From Gordionus sp. m RMFG-2023 (lineage: Eukaryota > Nematomorpha > Gordioida > Chordodea > Parachordodidae): a stretch of DNA of 64,000 bases. The notes beneath the pieces were generated by a model. The model did not search any database. It worked only from the letters and a program-made list of their open reading frames with translations, and was not told where the DNA came from. The stretch is from the NCBI RefSeq assembly GCF_954871325.1, contig NC_088775.1:73013561-73077560 (forward strand), written 5' to 3'. Made by a program: the position numbers and the translations under genes. Below, piece after piece: positions 34,334 through 47,850 of this stretch; within the stretch, counting starts at the first letter, position 1, and each line of letters begins with the position of its first letter.

Positions 34334-37300
34334 CTACATCATAAAATAAGTTTATAAATATATTTAAAGAAATATTTAACGTATCATATTTGTTTTTTCT
34401 AGTTTATAAACTATCTATTTACAAACTAAACAGCTAATGCATAAACTAGCTATCTGTTTTCCAGGTTTTGAAAAATTTTATCTTTAAAAATTAACTTCGT
34501 TTTTCCACATTTTGGCTTACTTTATATTCTTTCAACCCATTATTATATTGATTTTTTTTAAACTAAATTTTTCTCTCATTTTCATTACATTTGTATCCCA
34601 CCCTCCATTATAGATTATTTATTTTAATTGTAATCTAAATTTTCTCCGTTTTCTGCTATCTTTATATTTTCTTCGTCCATTTTTTTTTAGTATTTTATAA
34701 AAAAAATTCTAACTCATTTGCATTTTTTTTCTACCCATTTTTGAGTATTACTTTTCTGTTCTCTCTTTTTTGTTCTCTTGAAAGAAAAATAAACGCTTTT
34801 ACGAAGAAGAAATTTGGCTTGCCCAATAGAAAATATCGGCTTCCAAAAATAAAATTTAGCGTGCCAAAAAATGAAGGGCATGCCGGGTAAGCGTTGATAC
34901 ACCTCAAGCGGCAATACTGTATGAGACTAGATCTTATGAGCAAGATATACTCGTCAATAATTAGACCAGTGTCGACGACTTACTGATCTTAATCCTAACG
35001 CATGACATGGTAAATAGCAGAAAAGCATGGAGGACTGAAAATAAGGGTGCAGAAAGAATCCAACCATGAATAATATTAGATAGGATAATTATTAATATAC
35101 AAAATAAAAATACAGAAGAATATGTGGCGAAATTGTTTGAAATTATGAGGCTAGGGGGTCATTTTTGATAAAATAAAAAATTCTCAAATTTAAAAATAGT
35201 CTCAATAAATAGTTACAAATATTTAAATTCTGAATCCCCTAAGGAGGATGATTATTCCTTATTCCAGAAAAATTTTAACTTAGGTAATATATTTAAAAAA
35301 ATATTAACTAGTTGTCAGATAATTTGATTCCTTTGCTTACGAAGAGATTAGCTTTGTGCGTAGTATTACCAAAAAAAAAGAAATTCAGCTTAAAATTTTA
35401 ATATAAGGCATTTGAATTGTGTTGTAGAATAAAGTAGGAAAATTGGCCAGTAGTTGACATGTTTAAATTTTCATAGAAACGGGCTGGGCTTAAAACTAAA
35501 TAAAAAATTTGGAAAATGGACTTTTAAAATTGTCAAAAATTTCTGATAGCCGGGCTCAAGAAAAATTTTTTTAAAATTAGTAGGGCTCTAGTAAAATGGG
35601 TAACAACACAAAAATATTGATTTAAAAATAGTAAGGTGTTTGATTAATAATATTCATAAATAGCTTAAAACTTTGTGTATGGCGTTTATCAATGAATCTT
35701 TAACGTTAGCATCAATGGTTAACTTCGGATTGTGATTTGATGAAGATGGAGCATGAGATTTTGGAATTTCACCTTAAATTGTTAAGTATAACAAATTGCT
35801 ATCGAATATTAAGACTTGATTTATAAATACAATATAAATTAAAGAAATTGCTATAAATTATTTTTATATCACATTCACATAATATTAAAATCAAAACTGA
35901 TAATAAAAAATGTAAAGAATTTACATTTCATGTACTCGTCCAATTTGCACATTTAAACAATATAAACTAACTGTATATTAGTATAGATTGATTAAGATAA
36001 TTTAATCTTTTAATAGAACAAGTATACATGATTTTTTTTAAATATGGCCCACAATTTACCCATTTACCTTTTCCATACAAGATGGATTTAAAGTAAGGGA
36101 AAAATAAACTTTGATATATGGCTCAGGAAAATGAACATCGATATAGCAAAGACAGTCATCCAAAAAAATGCATTTCAACCCACAAATATAAGCCAGGTGG
36201 GCTATCTTCTCATTAAAAGAGGGGATCCAAACAAGGATTGTAAACCGGAAAAGAAATTGTTGGGTAACATTAACCTATAGCACTTTTGAAAGGAAGAATA
36301 TCCAGCAAAATGAGAAAATATTTCGACCAATGATATGATTTGAAAAGCTAAAGGAAGAGGAGATGGGGGGATATATATCAAAAACTACATTTAATCTGCT
36401 AACAATCAACGGAAGGAACATTGTAATAACATAAGGGGGAATGGCTAATCACATGAAAGAGACAGTGATAAAGGTTAGGAAAGAGTAACATTAGAGAGAG
36501 ATCTAGTAGTGAAAGCAACCAGTAGGCGTAGCATCAATAATAAGGGGCAAGTGGTACCCCTTTGCATGGGGTTGTACATATAAATACTTTTCAGCCAAAT
36601 ACAACATATTCACCTAGGTCGTTTTCCGAGCGAAAATTTAAAAGAGAAACATTCAGATCTACAAAATATCCTCTGATTTCCAATAGTTATCTCATTAGGA
36701 CTTTCGGTAAAGCACTCTAACAAATCCTCAAAAGATATTAATAGAGCCAAATAAGGAATTTGATATAGATGCACGCCGATACTAAAATTTTAACTGATAC
36801 TAGTGACCGAGTCCAAATTTATAATTAACCTTTTTATATATAATTTGCCTTATTTAGCCATGAATTTCTAGGGAAAAAAATCGATCTACAAATTATTATA
36901 CAAATGAGAAAGAAACCGTTTAAAAATAAATGTTAGCCCATATCATACTGTTTATTAAATGCCAAATATTTTACATTTAAATAATGATCATAATAAAACA
37001 GATATTAATAATAAAAAATTTTGTTGTGAAATTATCTTATTAAGTTAACTTCATCATTAAGGCTTCATTTATAGTAAATGCGTTTTGTTTGTTGCGTTAT
37101 TACAAAATAAAGCTAATAGGTATAAATATATAAATATGAGCATTATGATGAAATCTGAAAAACATATCTTAGATGCGTTGATAAAAAATATGCGATACGC
37201 TTATAAAAACAATAGCTATTATAAAAAGGTATATGAGTTTTCTTAAATATTATATATAATAAATATTTCTACTTTAACTTTATCTTAAATTAGTTTTTAA

Positions 37301-39654
37301 AACTGAATCAGCTGTAATAACGCTACGTTAGATAACGCAACGCTTGAAGATAACGCGTTTACTATATGCAGTATAAAAAATAAATTTCAATTACAATGCT
37401 AATATAATGAGAGATCCAATATCAACAATAGAATGAAAAGGAGAAAACGATTGGGGTTGAGGGAAACTATATGGAACCATGATATAGGTGAGAAACAAAC
37501 TAGGGATTAGAGGTATAAACAAAACTGACTAATAAAATTAACTAAAAGAAGATACCAAATGAGTGGATAAAATTGTGGTGAATGGGAAAGTCAGGTTTCA
37601 TGCGTCTGGACGTATGCCCCAATCCATATAAGAAAACCGATCCTAAAAAGTTCGTTTCAATAATGCGACACAAGGTTACTTTAGGTCCTAAGAAAAAAAT
37701 AGATTTTTTCATATATTTTTTAAGCAATATATAGGATTAAATTGTCTAATTTTTTATCTCAGTTATTTAAAATTTTAAAAGAGTATTATTGATATCCTAG
37801 AATTCAAAGATGAACATGAAAAGGGAGAAAAAAAAGTTGAAGAAAATAATAAATTCAATTATACAAGATATATTACTAATATATGATAAATCCATATGAA
37901 AATTACGTCTTATTTTACAAAAAAATATTCAGTATAAAATTTTTTAAATATATATTTTTACATAGTCTATCTATACACAAAAGAATTACAATGGCTTTTT
38001 AATTTTAGGAAGCTAAGTTTTTTTAGTATATATGGAGTACTCATAAAAATGATTTCAAAAGACAAAATATTACATCATTTCTAATTTTTTTATAATTTTT
38101 AATTTACCTATTAGAACATACCTTTTTTGCCCATATTCTGAGAAATTTTCTAAATCTGAACAGATCAGAAAAATATGTCATCAAATCTGTAAACAGAATT
38201 AAGCGTATAAACAGATTACAATCTTATACTCCAGCACCTACCAATATAAAAAGGCTTAAAAATTAGTTTGCCATTTAATTTTTCGTTTAATTAATATTGC
38301 AACTTAGTTGACTACAGGAAAAAATCCTAAACCATTTAGGGAAAAGATGTCGGGCACCTTATAAAATACTGGTAGCACAATTTGGAAATAAATAACAAGA
38401 ATATTCCCAGATTTCGATAAAAGAGCCATCAATTCTGTAAAAAAAACGTTCTTAAGTCATTTTAAATTTTTTGTTTTTTGAGTCGGGCCATACGTGTGCT
38501 TTCAGGTGGCGCTTCCGTCATAATTCAATCTCGTAAAATTTTAGTATGAAAGGAAAAATCGGAATATTACATTCAACGTTTAGTCGATTTTTCTTATGAT
38601 TAATAAACTGGTATTTCTTCCCGAAGAGCAGAGGTGTAAACCGAGCCTAAATCCAGTTTTTTAGAAATTATTCTTGAACCAGGGTTCAGAACATGATAAT
38701 TTGCAACATCAAAAATATTTAATTATATTAATTTCAAGATTATTCATATTTGAAATGTTTCGGAAGCATTTGAAATTATTTGTAGGTGTTTAAAATTTCC
38801 CGATCAGTATTTTCCTTATAAATCCACATCTATTGATAATTTAATTAAATGTTAATGATTCATATTTTTAGTTTTGAAAATATATTTAAAGAATTTAATT
38901 TTTGAAATAAATCGAAAACTTATTCTTTAATCAATTGTCAGCCAAACATTGCTGGCAAAATATAGAAAAATTGCTAAGATTAATATCAAGCAATTCTAAG
39001 AGCAATGGCCTAATTCATGATTAGTACTTACTAATTCATCAATCAGTTTTCCCAGTCAATAAATAAAAACCAATTATAAACGAATTACAAATTAAAACAA
39101 GCTATAGGCTGAATCTTTCGAATTTTAAATCATGATTCAAAAATCAATTTTAAAAGGTTTCTTTTCCCCGATTCAAAATATTTTTGGATCTATGATTCTA
39201 TGATCTTTATAGATGTTATTTCTTTATTTAATGAATATATAGGTAAAATAGTTTAAATCTCAATATTTTCAAAAAATTTGATATGAATCTGATATTAAGG
39301 CACAGGCCTAAGTATAAAGTTTGACAAACTTTTGAAAGCACTAATTCTAAATTTTAGGCCAATATGTAATACTTAAAATGTGTAAATTTTAATATAATCT
39401 TCAATCCGCTTAACAAATAGTATAAATAAAAAAGTTATTTGTAAAATACGAAATGACTAAAATTGATACTAAGATTCAAGGAAGCACCAAAACAATTAAA
39501 AATCTTTTTTATCATCTTTCAAAATATGAGACTCGATGTGGCTGTAACTTTGATACTGCTATAATTAGTTGCGGTGACATAAAAAAGTAGTCAAATTAAT
39601 GGCATCTTTGGAAAATGTGATATTAAAATAACATAGATTAGTTACGAAAAATTA

Positions 39655-39790
39655 CAAACGGTTATAATAGCAGATTTTATATTCTCAAGTGCTAAAGTTG
39701 AGCGATTGTTTAGTATAATATTAATACTAAGTGCACTTTTACAATTGAAAATAGAAAAGGTTAAACATCGATCTCAAGTCATGTCCAGTT
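39655..39790 (+). pseudogene. Possible hATC fragment
   Basis: The plus-strand translation contains FIFSSAKVERLFSII, resembling the ssa.vERlFS core of the hAT dimerisation domain. No termini or further domains seen. Confidence 0.4.
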
Positions 39791-40634
39791 TTTTAATTTT
39801 ATTTGTCTTTGATATTGTTAATTCGTAAATTTTTTCTCACATTTTTTTAAATAGAAAAAATTTCCTAGATGACTTCATACAATTAAAACATCGAAGAGGT
39901 GGTTTTATCAATGTAAAAGATATGAAAGCAAATTTTTGTCTAGATATCAATACCTAATCATATTTTCAGGGAATGGGTTAGGGGATTTTCTTAGACCACT
40001 GGAATCCAAAAATTACATTACTGGTATTCGAATTGAATTTCTGAATTGAATAACTGTATTATTTATATAAGGCACTAAATATTAACGCAAACCAGATAAT
40101 TGAAACTTCTATGTTCTCCGTTCTAGCATGATGCTAATTTTGACTTTAAAAATAATTATTTTCCCCTACCATCTACCTAACAGAATAAAACAATAAAATA
40201 CCCTAATAAAGCCCTACCTATTGGTTTGGTAGTTTCAGAATTCGTGCTTCCAAAAGCTTAGCTTAATTTATGCTTAAAGCGTGATGTCATAGTTTTCATT
40301 TAGCTTATAACTCAGTTCCTTTTTGTGATTTTCATATTTATTTAGGGGACACTAAATATTAGCGACGCCTATAGTTTTTTTATTTTTCCATTCTAAATGA
40401 CAAAATTGGAAATTTTTCTTTTTTCTATATACTATCTACTAAAGGGATTAAATTAATTTAAAATGTAGCACTAAACATTGAAAAAGTTTCAGAATAAATG
40501 CAGCCTCTTTATAATCAGGTTGGCCAAAATGTTGTTATTAATAAATTTTTCTTTATACTGGTTACTATACTGGTTGAATTCAGACACTAATAAAGAACAA
40601 AACATTTGTATATTTTACAATTAGTTCTTCCAAT

Positions 40635-40814
40635 TAGTGATGCAAAAATCGCCCCATTTAAGCAGATTTTTAAAAACGGTTAACCCAGTATTTTATCCAG
40701 AAAAATATTACGCAAGCCTGAAGATTTTGTTCATAGATGGCACAAAGGACATCTATTAGTGAAATCTCAAAGCTTATGTTTGTAAAAATCGGCTCAAATA
40801 ATTTTGCACTACTA
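40635..40814. mobile_element. MITE related to the 21,885 element
   Basis: Left TAGTGATGCAAAAATCG and right TTTTGCACTACTA. The interior phrase CCAGTATTTTATCCAGAAAA and CAAGCCTGAAGATTTTGTTC match the 220-bp MITE at 21,885. Lies in the LANCL intron. Confidence 0.7.
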
Positions 40815-41219
40815 ATTCCAACTGTTCAGCCAACTTTAACAAAGATAATATAAAGATAACCACGGAATAATCAAAAATAATTTTTTATGTGAAACACCTG
40901 GCCGAAGGCTGGGCAAAATGGGGTTTAGAATAACCCACCACTCTCCCCATAGATAAATTTTGGCTAGGCCAGTTAGATTCTATTCATATTCTTATAAGTA
41001 TAATAATAATATATTCATGGGTGAAAAATAAATGTTTTTATTGTTTCTCACAAATCTTATTGCTGTAATACAAATATTTTATTGGAAATTTTTTACATTG
41101 AAATATAAATTTAAACAAGATGGTAGGGGATAGCATATTATGCTCATGATGTTTGAAGTAAAATGTCATTTTAAGCTCGTATAGTTATGCTGCTACTTGA
41201 AGAAAAAAAAAGTTTTAAG

Positions 41220-42370
41220 TAGTGCTGTACGGTAACGTCAAAATTACCTCTTTTTCTAGAAGTAACGAGTAACGGTAACGCGTTTCTTTTTTTTGGGTAA
41301 CGTTTTAAAACGTTACTCGTTACTTTAAATTTTTTCTTAAAAAAATATTAATAAAAAAAACATATTTTATTGTGCTATAAAATTACTTTTATTTATTTTT
41401 AATATAAATAATAAACCGAGTTTTTAATTCATATCAACCACCATTCCTTTCATTCTTATTTAAATTTTCGCTCGTTATTTTCAATAAAATTTTAATCTAA
41501 CTAATATTCAATCAAAATTCAAAGTATATATTAATATTATTATTCTATATTATAATTTATTTTAAGAATATATGACAAACTCTATAATAGTTGATTCTTC
41601 TGATGAAGAAAATTTAACCCTATATACTATCAGCAATGATTCACCCACTCTTTAAATTAGATTGGCCCTGGATAAAATCAGAGATGAATAAACAAAGAAT
41701 GCAAGATCTTATTTCCATTTTGAGAAAAGATCTTGATAGAGAAAGAGCAGACCTGATTCCCTTAACCAAAACAAATACCAAAATATTTTCTGATAAAGAT
41801 AAAAAAAATTTTGATGAGGAAATTAATGAAAATCCTTGTGAAGATGTTTTATTAAATTTTTTTCAAAATAAAAATACTTCTTTAAATATTTTTAATAAAT
41901 TCCCCGAGTTAAAATTTTTATTTATTAAATATAATACCACCCTCCCATCCTCTGTTCCAATTGAACGTGTGTTTAGCACGGCGAAGTCTGTGTTGAGCAC
42001 TAAGCGCTCTTGTTTGTCGGATGAAAATTTTGAAAATCAATTATTGCTAAAAATAAATAAAAAATTATTACAAAAAATGTTATCTTATGATTATATATTA
42101 TATATGAAAAATTTTTATAATAAGATCTCATCATTTTATGTATTATTTTTTATAGTTTTGTCTATATTATATATTGTAAGAAAAAATAAATATATTTTTG
42201 TATATAATATTTAATTTTTTTAAGTAACGAGTAATACGTTACTTTTTTGAAAAGTCAGTAACGCGCGTTCCTTTTTTAAAAAGGTAACGAGTAAGGGTAA
42301 CGCGTTCTTTTTTCCAAAGTAACGAGTAACGGTAACGCGTTTCTTTTTTGAGGTAACGTTTACAGCACTA
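41220..42370 (+). mobile_element. hAT element with intact-looking hATC frame, exact 8-bp target duplication
   Basis: Termini TAGTGCTGTACGGTAACG and CGTTTACAGCACTA, flanked by GTTTTAAG on both sides (41,212-41,219 and 42,371-42,378). Both ends are packed with GGTAACG/CGTTACT phrases, long subterminal repeats typical of hAT transposase binding. Only the C-terminal part of a transposase is retained. It lies in the LANCL intron on the opposite strand. Confidence 0.9.
41636..42214 (+). CDS. hAT transposase C-terminal fragment (hATC)
   Basis: 192 residues open to a stop. Motifs: FPELKFLFIKYNTTLPSS, then VPIERVFSTAKSVLS and KRSCLSDENFENQLLLK, the canonical hATC block through which hAT transposases pair. 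The upstream catalytic RNase H-like region is missing, so the element is an internal-deletion derivative. The last ~40 residues are hydrophobic and derive from A+T-rich sequence. Whether the frame is expressed is unknown. Confidence 0.75.
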   Translation: MIHPLFKLDWPWIKSEMNKQRMQDLISILRKDLDRERADLIPLTKTNTKIFSDKDKKNFDEEINENPCEDVLLNFFQNKNTSLNIFNKFPELKFLFIKYNTTLPSSVPIERVFSTAKSVLSTKRSCLSDENFENQLLLKINKKLLQKMLSYDYILYMKNFYNKISSFYVLFFIVLSILYIVRKNKYIFVYNI

Positions 42371-42739
42371 GTTTTAAGTAGACCTGTGAGCCACCGGCAA
42401 TTTTATTCACGCCGAAACAGCCGCCGATTGAGATCATCAACGTGAGCCAGCTTGCCGGCAATTTTTTTATGGCTGCGACGCAGCGTGTATAATTTTTAAA
42501 ATGCTGTTTAATTATATTATATATTAAATTATTATTATTTAAATTTGAATATTAACATTAATAAAATTAAAATATGAATTGTATTCTATTGCTATATATA
42601 ATAGAATAGTGTATATTATTCACATTCATTCCTACATCATATTCCATTTCCACAAAATATTAATTATTTTTATGGACTAGCACGTTTTAAACCACCCTAT
42701 ATATAATTATTAAATAACTCTCACTAATCATAAATCAGG

Positions 42740-43085
42740 TTATGCCTGGAGGTACTATCTTGAAGAATAAAAATAAGAAAAGCACAATAATGCCTGATTA
42801 TATTTATTGTGAACCTTACTTAAAATTGAGGAAAAATAATGAGGAAAATTTGGATAAACATAATCCATTTTCACAGTAATTTATTTTAATTTTAGACTTA
42901 TATTTATATATAATTTAAATTTTAGTTATGAAATAAAATGTTTTAGTAAAAATATAAGTGCAAGTAACCTTTCTCGGCACTTGGTTAATGTTCATAAAAT
43001 ATCAGAAAAAATTAATAATAAATCCATTCAAAGTCTAAAAATGTTTTTAATGCCAACACACCAAGATGTAGCAACAATATAAAAG
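42740..43085 (+). pseudogene. Possible BED-finger-like relic
   Basis: The plus strand gives VMPGGTILKNKNKK ... LDKHNPFSQ and then, after an A+T-rich break, ISASNLSRHLVNVHKISE, which resembles the N.sNL.RHL...H end of a BED zinc finger as found at hAT N-termini. No complete finger is visible; tentative. Confidence 0.35.
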
Positions 43086-43189
43086 ATAAAAAATGGCTCT
43101 TAGATTGGTATTAATTTTTTAACTGGTTTATTAAAATTTTGAAAGTTCAGATTTCAAAATCTTAAAATTGTTTCAGAATGGTAATAGAA

Positions 43190-43275
43190 AAAATAAAACC
43201 CCAGGAAAAAAACCTCTGGAAAAATACCCCATGGGAAAAAACCTACGGAAAAAAACCCCCTGGAAAATTCCCATT
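43190..43275 (+). repeat. Short degenerate tandem repeat
   Basis: Five or six copies of a ~15-bp phrase of the form GGAAAAAAACCYC (CCTGGAAAA, CCATGGGAAAAA, CCTACGGAAAAA). The Lys/Pro-rich translation is a by-product. Confidence 0.7.
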
Positions 43276-43893
43276 CAAAAAAGGAAAATCGTTATTTTTT
43301 AAAAATTTTTCTTGTCAATTTTTCTTAAATTTTTTTCTTAATTTATATTGTTTTTCCCATTTTTGCTTTAAGTCATTTTAGATCTTTATTTTTATTTAAT
43401 ATCAAATACAATAGCATGGTATATGGGTGGAAATTTTGCCATGTCCCCCAAAAATTTTCTACAATTATTTATCATTAGAGTATCAATAAACAATATTTTT
43501 ATCACCACTGTTTATTGTGTACTCCAAAAAAAAACACAAAATCCTTATGAAAAAATATTACTGTCTAAATGTCAAGAAAGGGATTTATAACCTGATCCAT
43601 TATATATATACATGGATTTCGAAAAGTCTGATATGAGAGATGTTAAAATCATCATTGGTACGATTATATGTTAAATTATTTATATTTATTTTTTCAATTA
43701 CATAGGAAAATACAAAAGCTAGGTCTGGAAAGCCAATACATAGCCGATGAAGCCCTGAGCTTCTTTTGTGGTGTGATGGACGGCTTAGCTTTTGTTCCTT
43801 TATGTGATGTGAGCAATGCAATGGCATTCCTGAGATCAGTTACTCCGACCAATGGTAAAGATATTCTTGAATATTTTGATAGAAATTACATCA

Positions 43894-44472
43894 GGGTCAT
43901 TCCATGTCAAATCAATCACTCTACAACCCGACCATCTCAGATTTTGTTAAAATTTGGTATTTAAGTTAGTAAAGTATTGTAAGTGACGAATCCAAAATAT
44001 TAGACTCTTAACTCTATTAGAACCGGAGATATCGGGCTTCAAAGTGGCTCAGCTTGGACATTTTTTGAAAAAAATGAATTTTTAAAATTGGGATAACTTT
44101 TATACTAGATGCACTATGTATATCTATTATGTCTCATTTTATAGCCCTAAGTAAACTCTTGAACGTATGTTAAATAAAATTAATTTTTAGTTTATATATT
44201 TTTCTTAAATTGCGGTTAAAAATTTGTGATTAATTTTTTAAATTGTTAGACTAAAAATTTTTTTCTAAATTTCAGATATTTTGTAAAGATTACCAAGAAC
44301 TGTTCATATAAAAAATTTCAGAGTGGGCCCAAAAATATTAATTAGAAAAAATCTCATTTTTGAAAAATCCGCTAGATGACGTCGGTAATTTAAAATATTA
44401 ATTTTAACAATATAAGTCAAATTTTTTTTATTCCATAATAAAATATATATCGAATAATTAATAATAGTAAGC
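43894..44472. repeat. Left 579-bp terminal inverted repeat
   Basis: Reverse complement recurs at 46,864-47,442 with few differences. Confidence 0.88.
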
Positions 44473-44594
44473 TTAAAATAATTTTAATTAAATTATCGAT
44501 TTTTCGAAAAAATTTTTCCAATAATTTATCGTCTGTTATTTTTCCTAAAATTTATAATTTTTAAAATTAATTAATTTATTAATATTTTATTAAA

Positions 44595-46721
44595 ATGTTT
44601 TGTACAAATCCATTAAATCTGCCAAATCATTATTCCAAAAAAGGACTTCGTAAAGTCAGTATTTGGATGACAATGTATTATAAAATTAACAAAGGAGATT
44701 ATATTTGTCCTAAATGTCGCAAATCTTTATATAAAAAGAAGAAAGATGTTTCAATTTTAGAGGATAGTAACATAGCTACAACCTCAAATAATTTCCTAAA
44801 CTCCATCCATATAGAAAATAATTATCCAAATAATAACGATAATGCGCAAATCCCTACAATTTTTTTAGAATCTTTAAATTCTACTTTAGATCAAATGGGG
44901 CATTCACCAATAAAAAAAATGAGACTAAGAGAGAAAGGATATCCCAAGAAAAAACTTGGCAGAATTTCAACCGCGATTGCCAAAATTCTTCAACCCAAAA
45001 CGAATACAAATGGTAGCGAAGATTTAATAACTCATATGAAAAATAATTATCCATTATTGTCGGAAACACAAAAATATCTTTTATTAACGACATTACCTCC
45101 AAATTGGAGCATTCAAAAAATTAAAAAACAATTTAACGCTTCGTTTTATATGATCCGTAATTCAAAATTTATTCTTGGTCAAAAGGGGATTCTTTCAACC
45201 CCCAATCCGAGAGCAGGTAAAACCATAAATCAGGGCACAGTTGACACTGTAAAAAGTTTCTATTTAAATGACGAATATAGTAGATTATTACCCGGAAAAA
45301 AAGATTGCGTTTCTATAAATGAAAATGATGAAAGGATTAACGTTGAAAAAAGGTTAATTCTTAATAATTTAAAAGAAATCTATATAAATTTCAAAACTAT
45401 CTACCCTTCTCTTAAAATCGGATTTTCAAAATTCGCCTCATTGCGCCCTAAAAATTGCATAATGCCAGGTTCAAGTGGCACTCACTCGGTTTGTGTCTGC
45501 CTAATCCATCAGAATGTTAAGTTGCTAATAATAGGTAGCAATTTAGCAACTTTAACAAAAAATATGGATTTTGAGATAAAGACTTACAAAGACATAATTC
45601 CAAAAATAATTTGTAATCCTCCCCTACCAGCCTGTTATTTTGGCGAATGTCATGAATGTCCGGGGGACCAAGAATTAAGGGCTAAATTAAAAAATTTATT
45701 AATTGCACATGATATATACAGGATAACGTTCAAGCAATGGATATCTGTAGATAGAACCAGTCTAGAAACCCTAACGCAAACAGCTGACGAATTTCTTAAT
45801 TACTTATTTGAAAAAAATATTTATTTTGATTCGCCATGCTTTTATTACTGAACAACAAAACAGATTCCATCAGAATCTTAAAAATAATTTAGAGCATAAT
45901 CATTATTTGATTATCTGTGATTTTTCTGAAAATTACTCATTTATACTTCAAAAGTTATCACTGGGCCACTTCCCAGGTTACTCTACATCCATTTGGTATA
46001 TATTATAAAATAAGTATTAAATCATATAAGTTATGTGGCCATATCTGAATCGCTGGAACATAACACTTGTTTATTTTATTTATTCCAAAAAAAATTGATA
46101 AATTTTCTAAAAAATTACTTTTTATCCGATCCAAAATACATTTTTTATTATTCCGATGGATCCGCGGCTCAATATAAAAATAGGAAAAATTTTATAAATT
46201 TGTGTTATCATCAAGTAGACTTCGCCATCCCAGCAGAATGGCATTTTTTTTCTACAGCCCATGGGAAAAATGTTTGCGATGGAATAGGGAGAACCGTTAA
46301 ACGCTTGGCTGCGCGGGCCAGTTTACAACGTCCTTATGATAATCAAATAAAATCTCCCTATGAATTCTTTAAATTTGCTGAGGAAAATATAAAAATTATT
46401 TATTTTTCCTATACAACCCATAAAGAATACCAAGATGAGCAAGAATTTTTGACGGAACGATTTGCAAGAGCTCTTTCAATTCCTGGTACTCAAAAAATTC
46501 ATGCAGTCTATCCTGTTAATTTATCACAAATAAATACAAAAAAATATTCCAGTGCTATTGAAGCCAAATTAGAAAAAATACAAAATATAATAAGCGAAAT
46601 ATCAACTAAAGATATTAAAGGGTATGTTACATGTTTATGTGATAATGAATGGTGGGTAGCATGCATTCAAGATATTATTAGCGATGCTGAAATAAAGGTA
46701 ATTTTTTTACATCCAAAATAA
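44595..46721 (+). pseudogene. DDE transposase of the Sola-like element, frameshifted
   Basis: First open part 44,595-45,851 (418 residues): a Cys pair near residues 38-41 (YICPKCRKS), then FASLRPKNCIMPGSSGTHSV and a Cys/His cluster (CYFGECHECPGD). The reading then shifts frame near 45,840 to a part with CDFSENYSFI (45,920-45,950) and shifts or loses sequence again near 46,010-46,035. The last part (to 46,721) holds YYSDGSAAQYKN, AEWHFFSTAHGKNVCDGIG and TVKRLAARASLQRP. The acidic residues in CDFSEN, YSDGS and VCDGIG are candidates for the DDE/D triad. This protein family is widespread in invertebrate genomes; here it is inactivated. Confidence 0.82.
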
Positions 46722-46863
46722 CCTTCTCAATCCTTTTATTATCCATCAATACCAGATATTCTAATTATTCCGATAAATGATATTCTCACAATTGTCAACC
46801 GACAGCCACCGGAAGAACATACACTTTAACTAATAATGAATCTAACTTGGCAATATATAAATT

Positions 46864-47442
46864 GCTTACTATTATTAATTATTCGATATATATTTTATTA
46901 TGGAATAAAAAAAATTTGACTTATATTGTTAAAATTGATATTTTAAATTACTTACGCCATCTAGCGGATTTTTCAAAAATGAGATTTTTTTTAATTAATA
47001 TTTTTGAGCCCACTTTGAAATTTTTTATATGAACAGTTCTTGGTAATCTTTACAAAATATCTGAAATTTGGAAAAAAATTTTTAGTCTAACAATTTAAAA
47101 AATTAATCACAAATTTTTAACCGCAATTTAAGAAAAATATATAAACTAAAAATTAATTTTATTTAACATACGTTCAAGAGTTTACTTAGGGCTATAAAAT
47201 GAGCCATAATAGATATACATAGTGCATCTAGTATAAAAGTTATCCCAATTTTAAAAATTCATTTTTTTCAAAAAATGACCAAGCTGAGCCACTTTGAAGC
47301 CTTATATCTCCGGTTCTAATAGAGTTAAGAGTCTAATATTTTGGATTCGTCACTTACAATACTTTACTAATTTAAATACCAAATTTTAACAAAATCTGAG
47401 ATGGTCGGGTTGTAAAGTGATTGATTTGACATGGAATGACCC
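46864..47442. repeat. Right 579-bp terminal inverted repeat
   Basis: Partner of 43,894-44,472; ends at the ATCA duplication. Confidence 0.88.
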
Positions 47443-47850
47443 ATCAATGGAGTATCAAGAAGCAATTCTCAATCCCAGACACGTCGAATTGGGTCTCGAT
47501 TTCCTCCAGAAACTTAAAACGTGAATGAGAGCACTCTATCCAACAAAGAACGCACAAATAATCAATGCGAAGGTTGGAATCATCGTTTTTCTAATCTGGT
47601 TGGGAACAAATACCCATCAATCTAGTATTGATTAAAAAAATGAAAGGCGATGTGGCTGCCGATGAAACCAAACTTGAACGATGGCGTGTAGGTAGTTGGA
47701 AACCAAAAACAAAATCGCAGAGTTACAATACACAGATTCGGTTAAAGAAACTTTGCGAAGAATACCGTAATGGGATGCCAAGTCTTCCAGATTTTATGAG
47801 GGCGATTCCTTCAATATTCAATGTCAACCGATATAATTACTATTCTAAAT

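Larger units (their letters stand above)
43894..47442 (+). mobile_element. 3.5-kb DDE transposon with 579-bp TIRs and 4-bp target duplication (Sola-like)
   Basis: Starts GGGTCATTCCATGTCAAATC and ends with its complement. Flanked by ATCA on both sides (43,890-43,893 and 47,443-47,446). The inverted repeats run 43,894-44,472 and 46,864-47,442, equal in length and highly similar. The 4-bp duplication, terminal GGG and transposase layout suggest the Sola superfamily, probably Sola2; that name is from memory and not verified. It carries one decayed transposase. Confidence 0.88.
43690..47850 (+). pseudogene. MULE-like transposase relic, split by a DDE transposon
   Basis: Left piece (about 43,700-43,893): LGLESQYIADEALSFFCG, FVPLCDVSNAMAFL, ILEYFDRNYI. 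Right piece (47,443-47,850): NGVSRS, ERTNNQCEGWNHRF, VGNKYPSIWTL, RVGSWKPK. Together these are the C-terminal region of MULE transposase-like proteins common in invertebrates (YFDxxYI.G then RTNN..EGWN..F...HPSIW). The two pieces meet exactly at the ATCA target duplication of the inserted element. Only the C-terminal third is present and stops occur in the right piece. Confidence 0.8.

Noticed and set aside
43178-43381. Lys/Pro-rich 67-residue frame
   Set aside because: Produced by a short degenerate tandem repeat followed by A+T-rich sequence.
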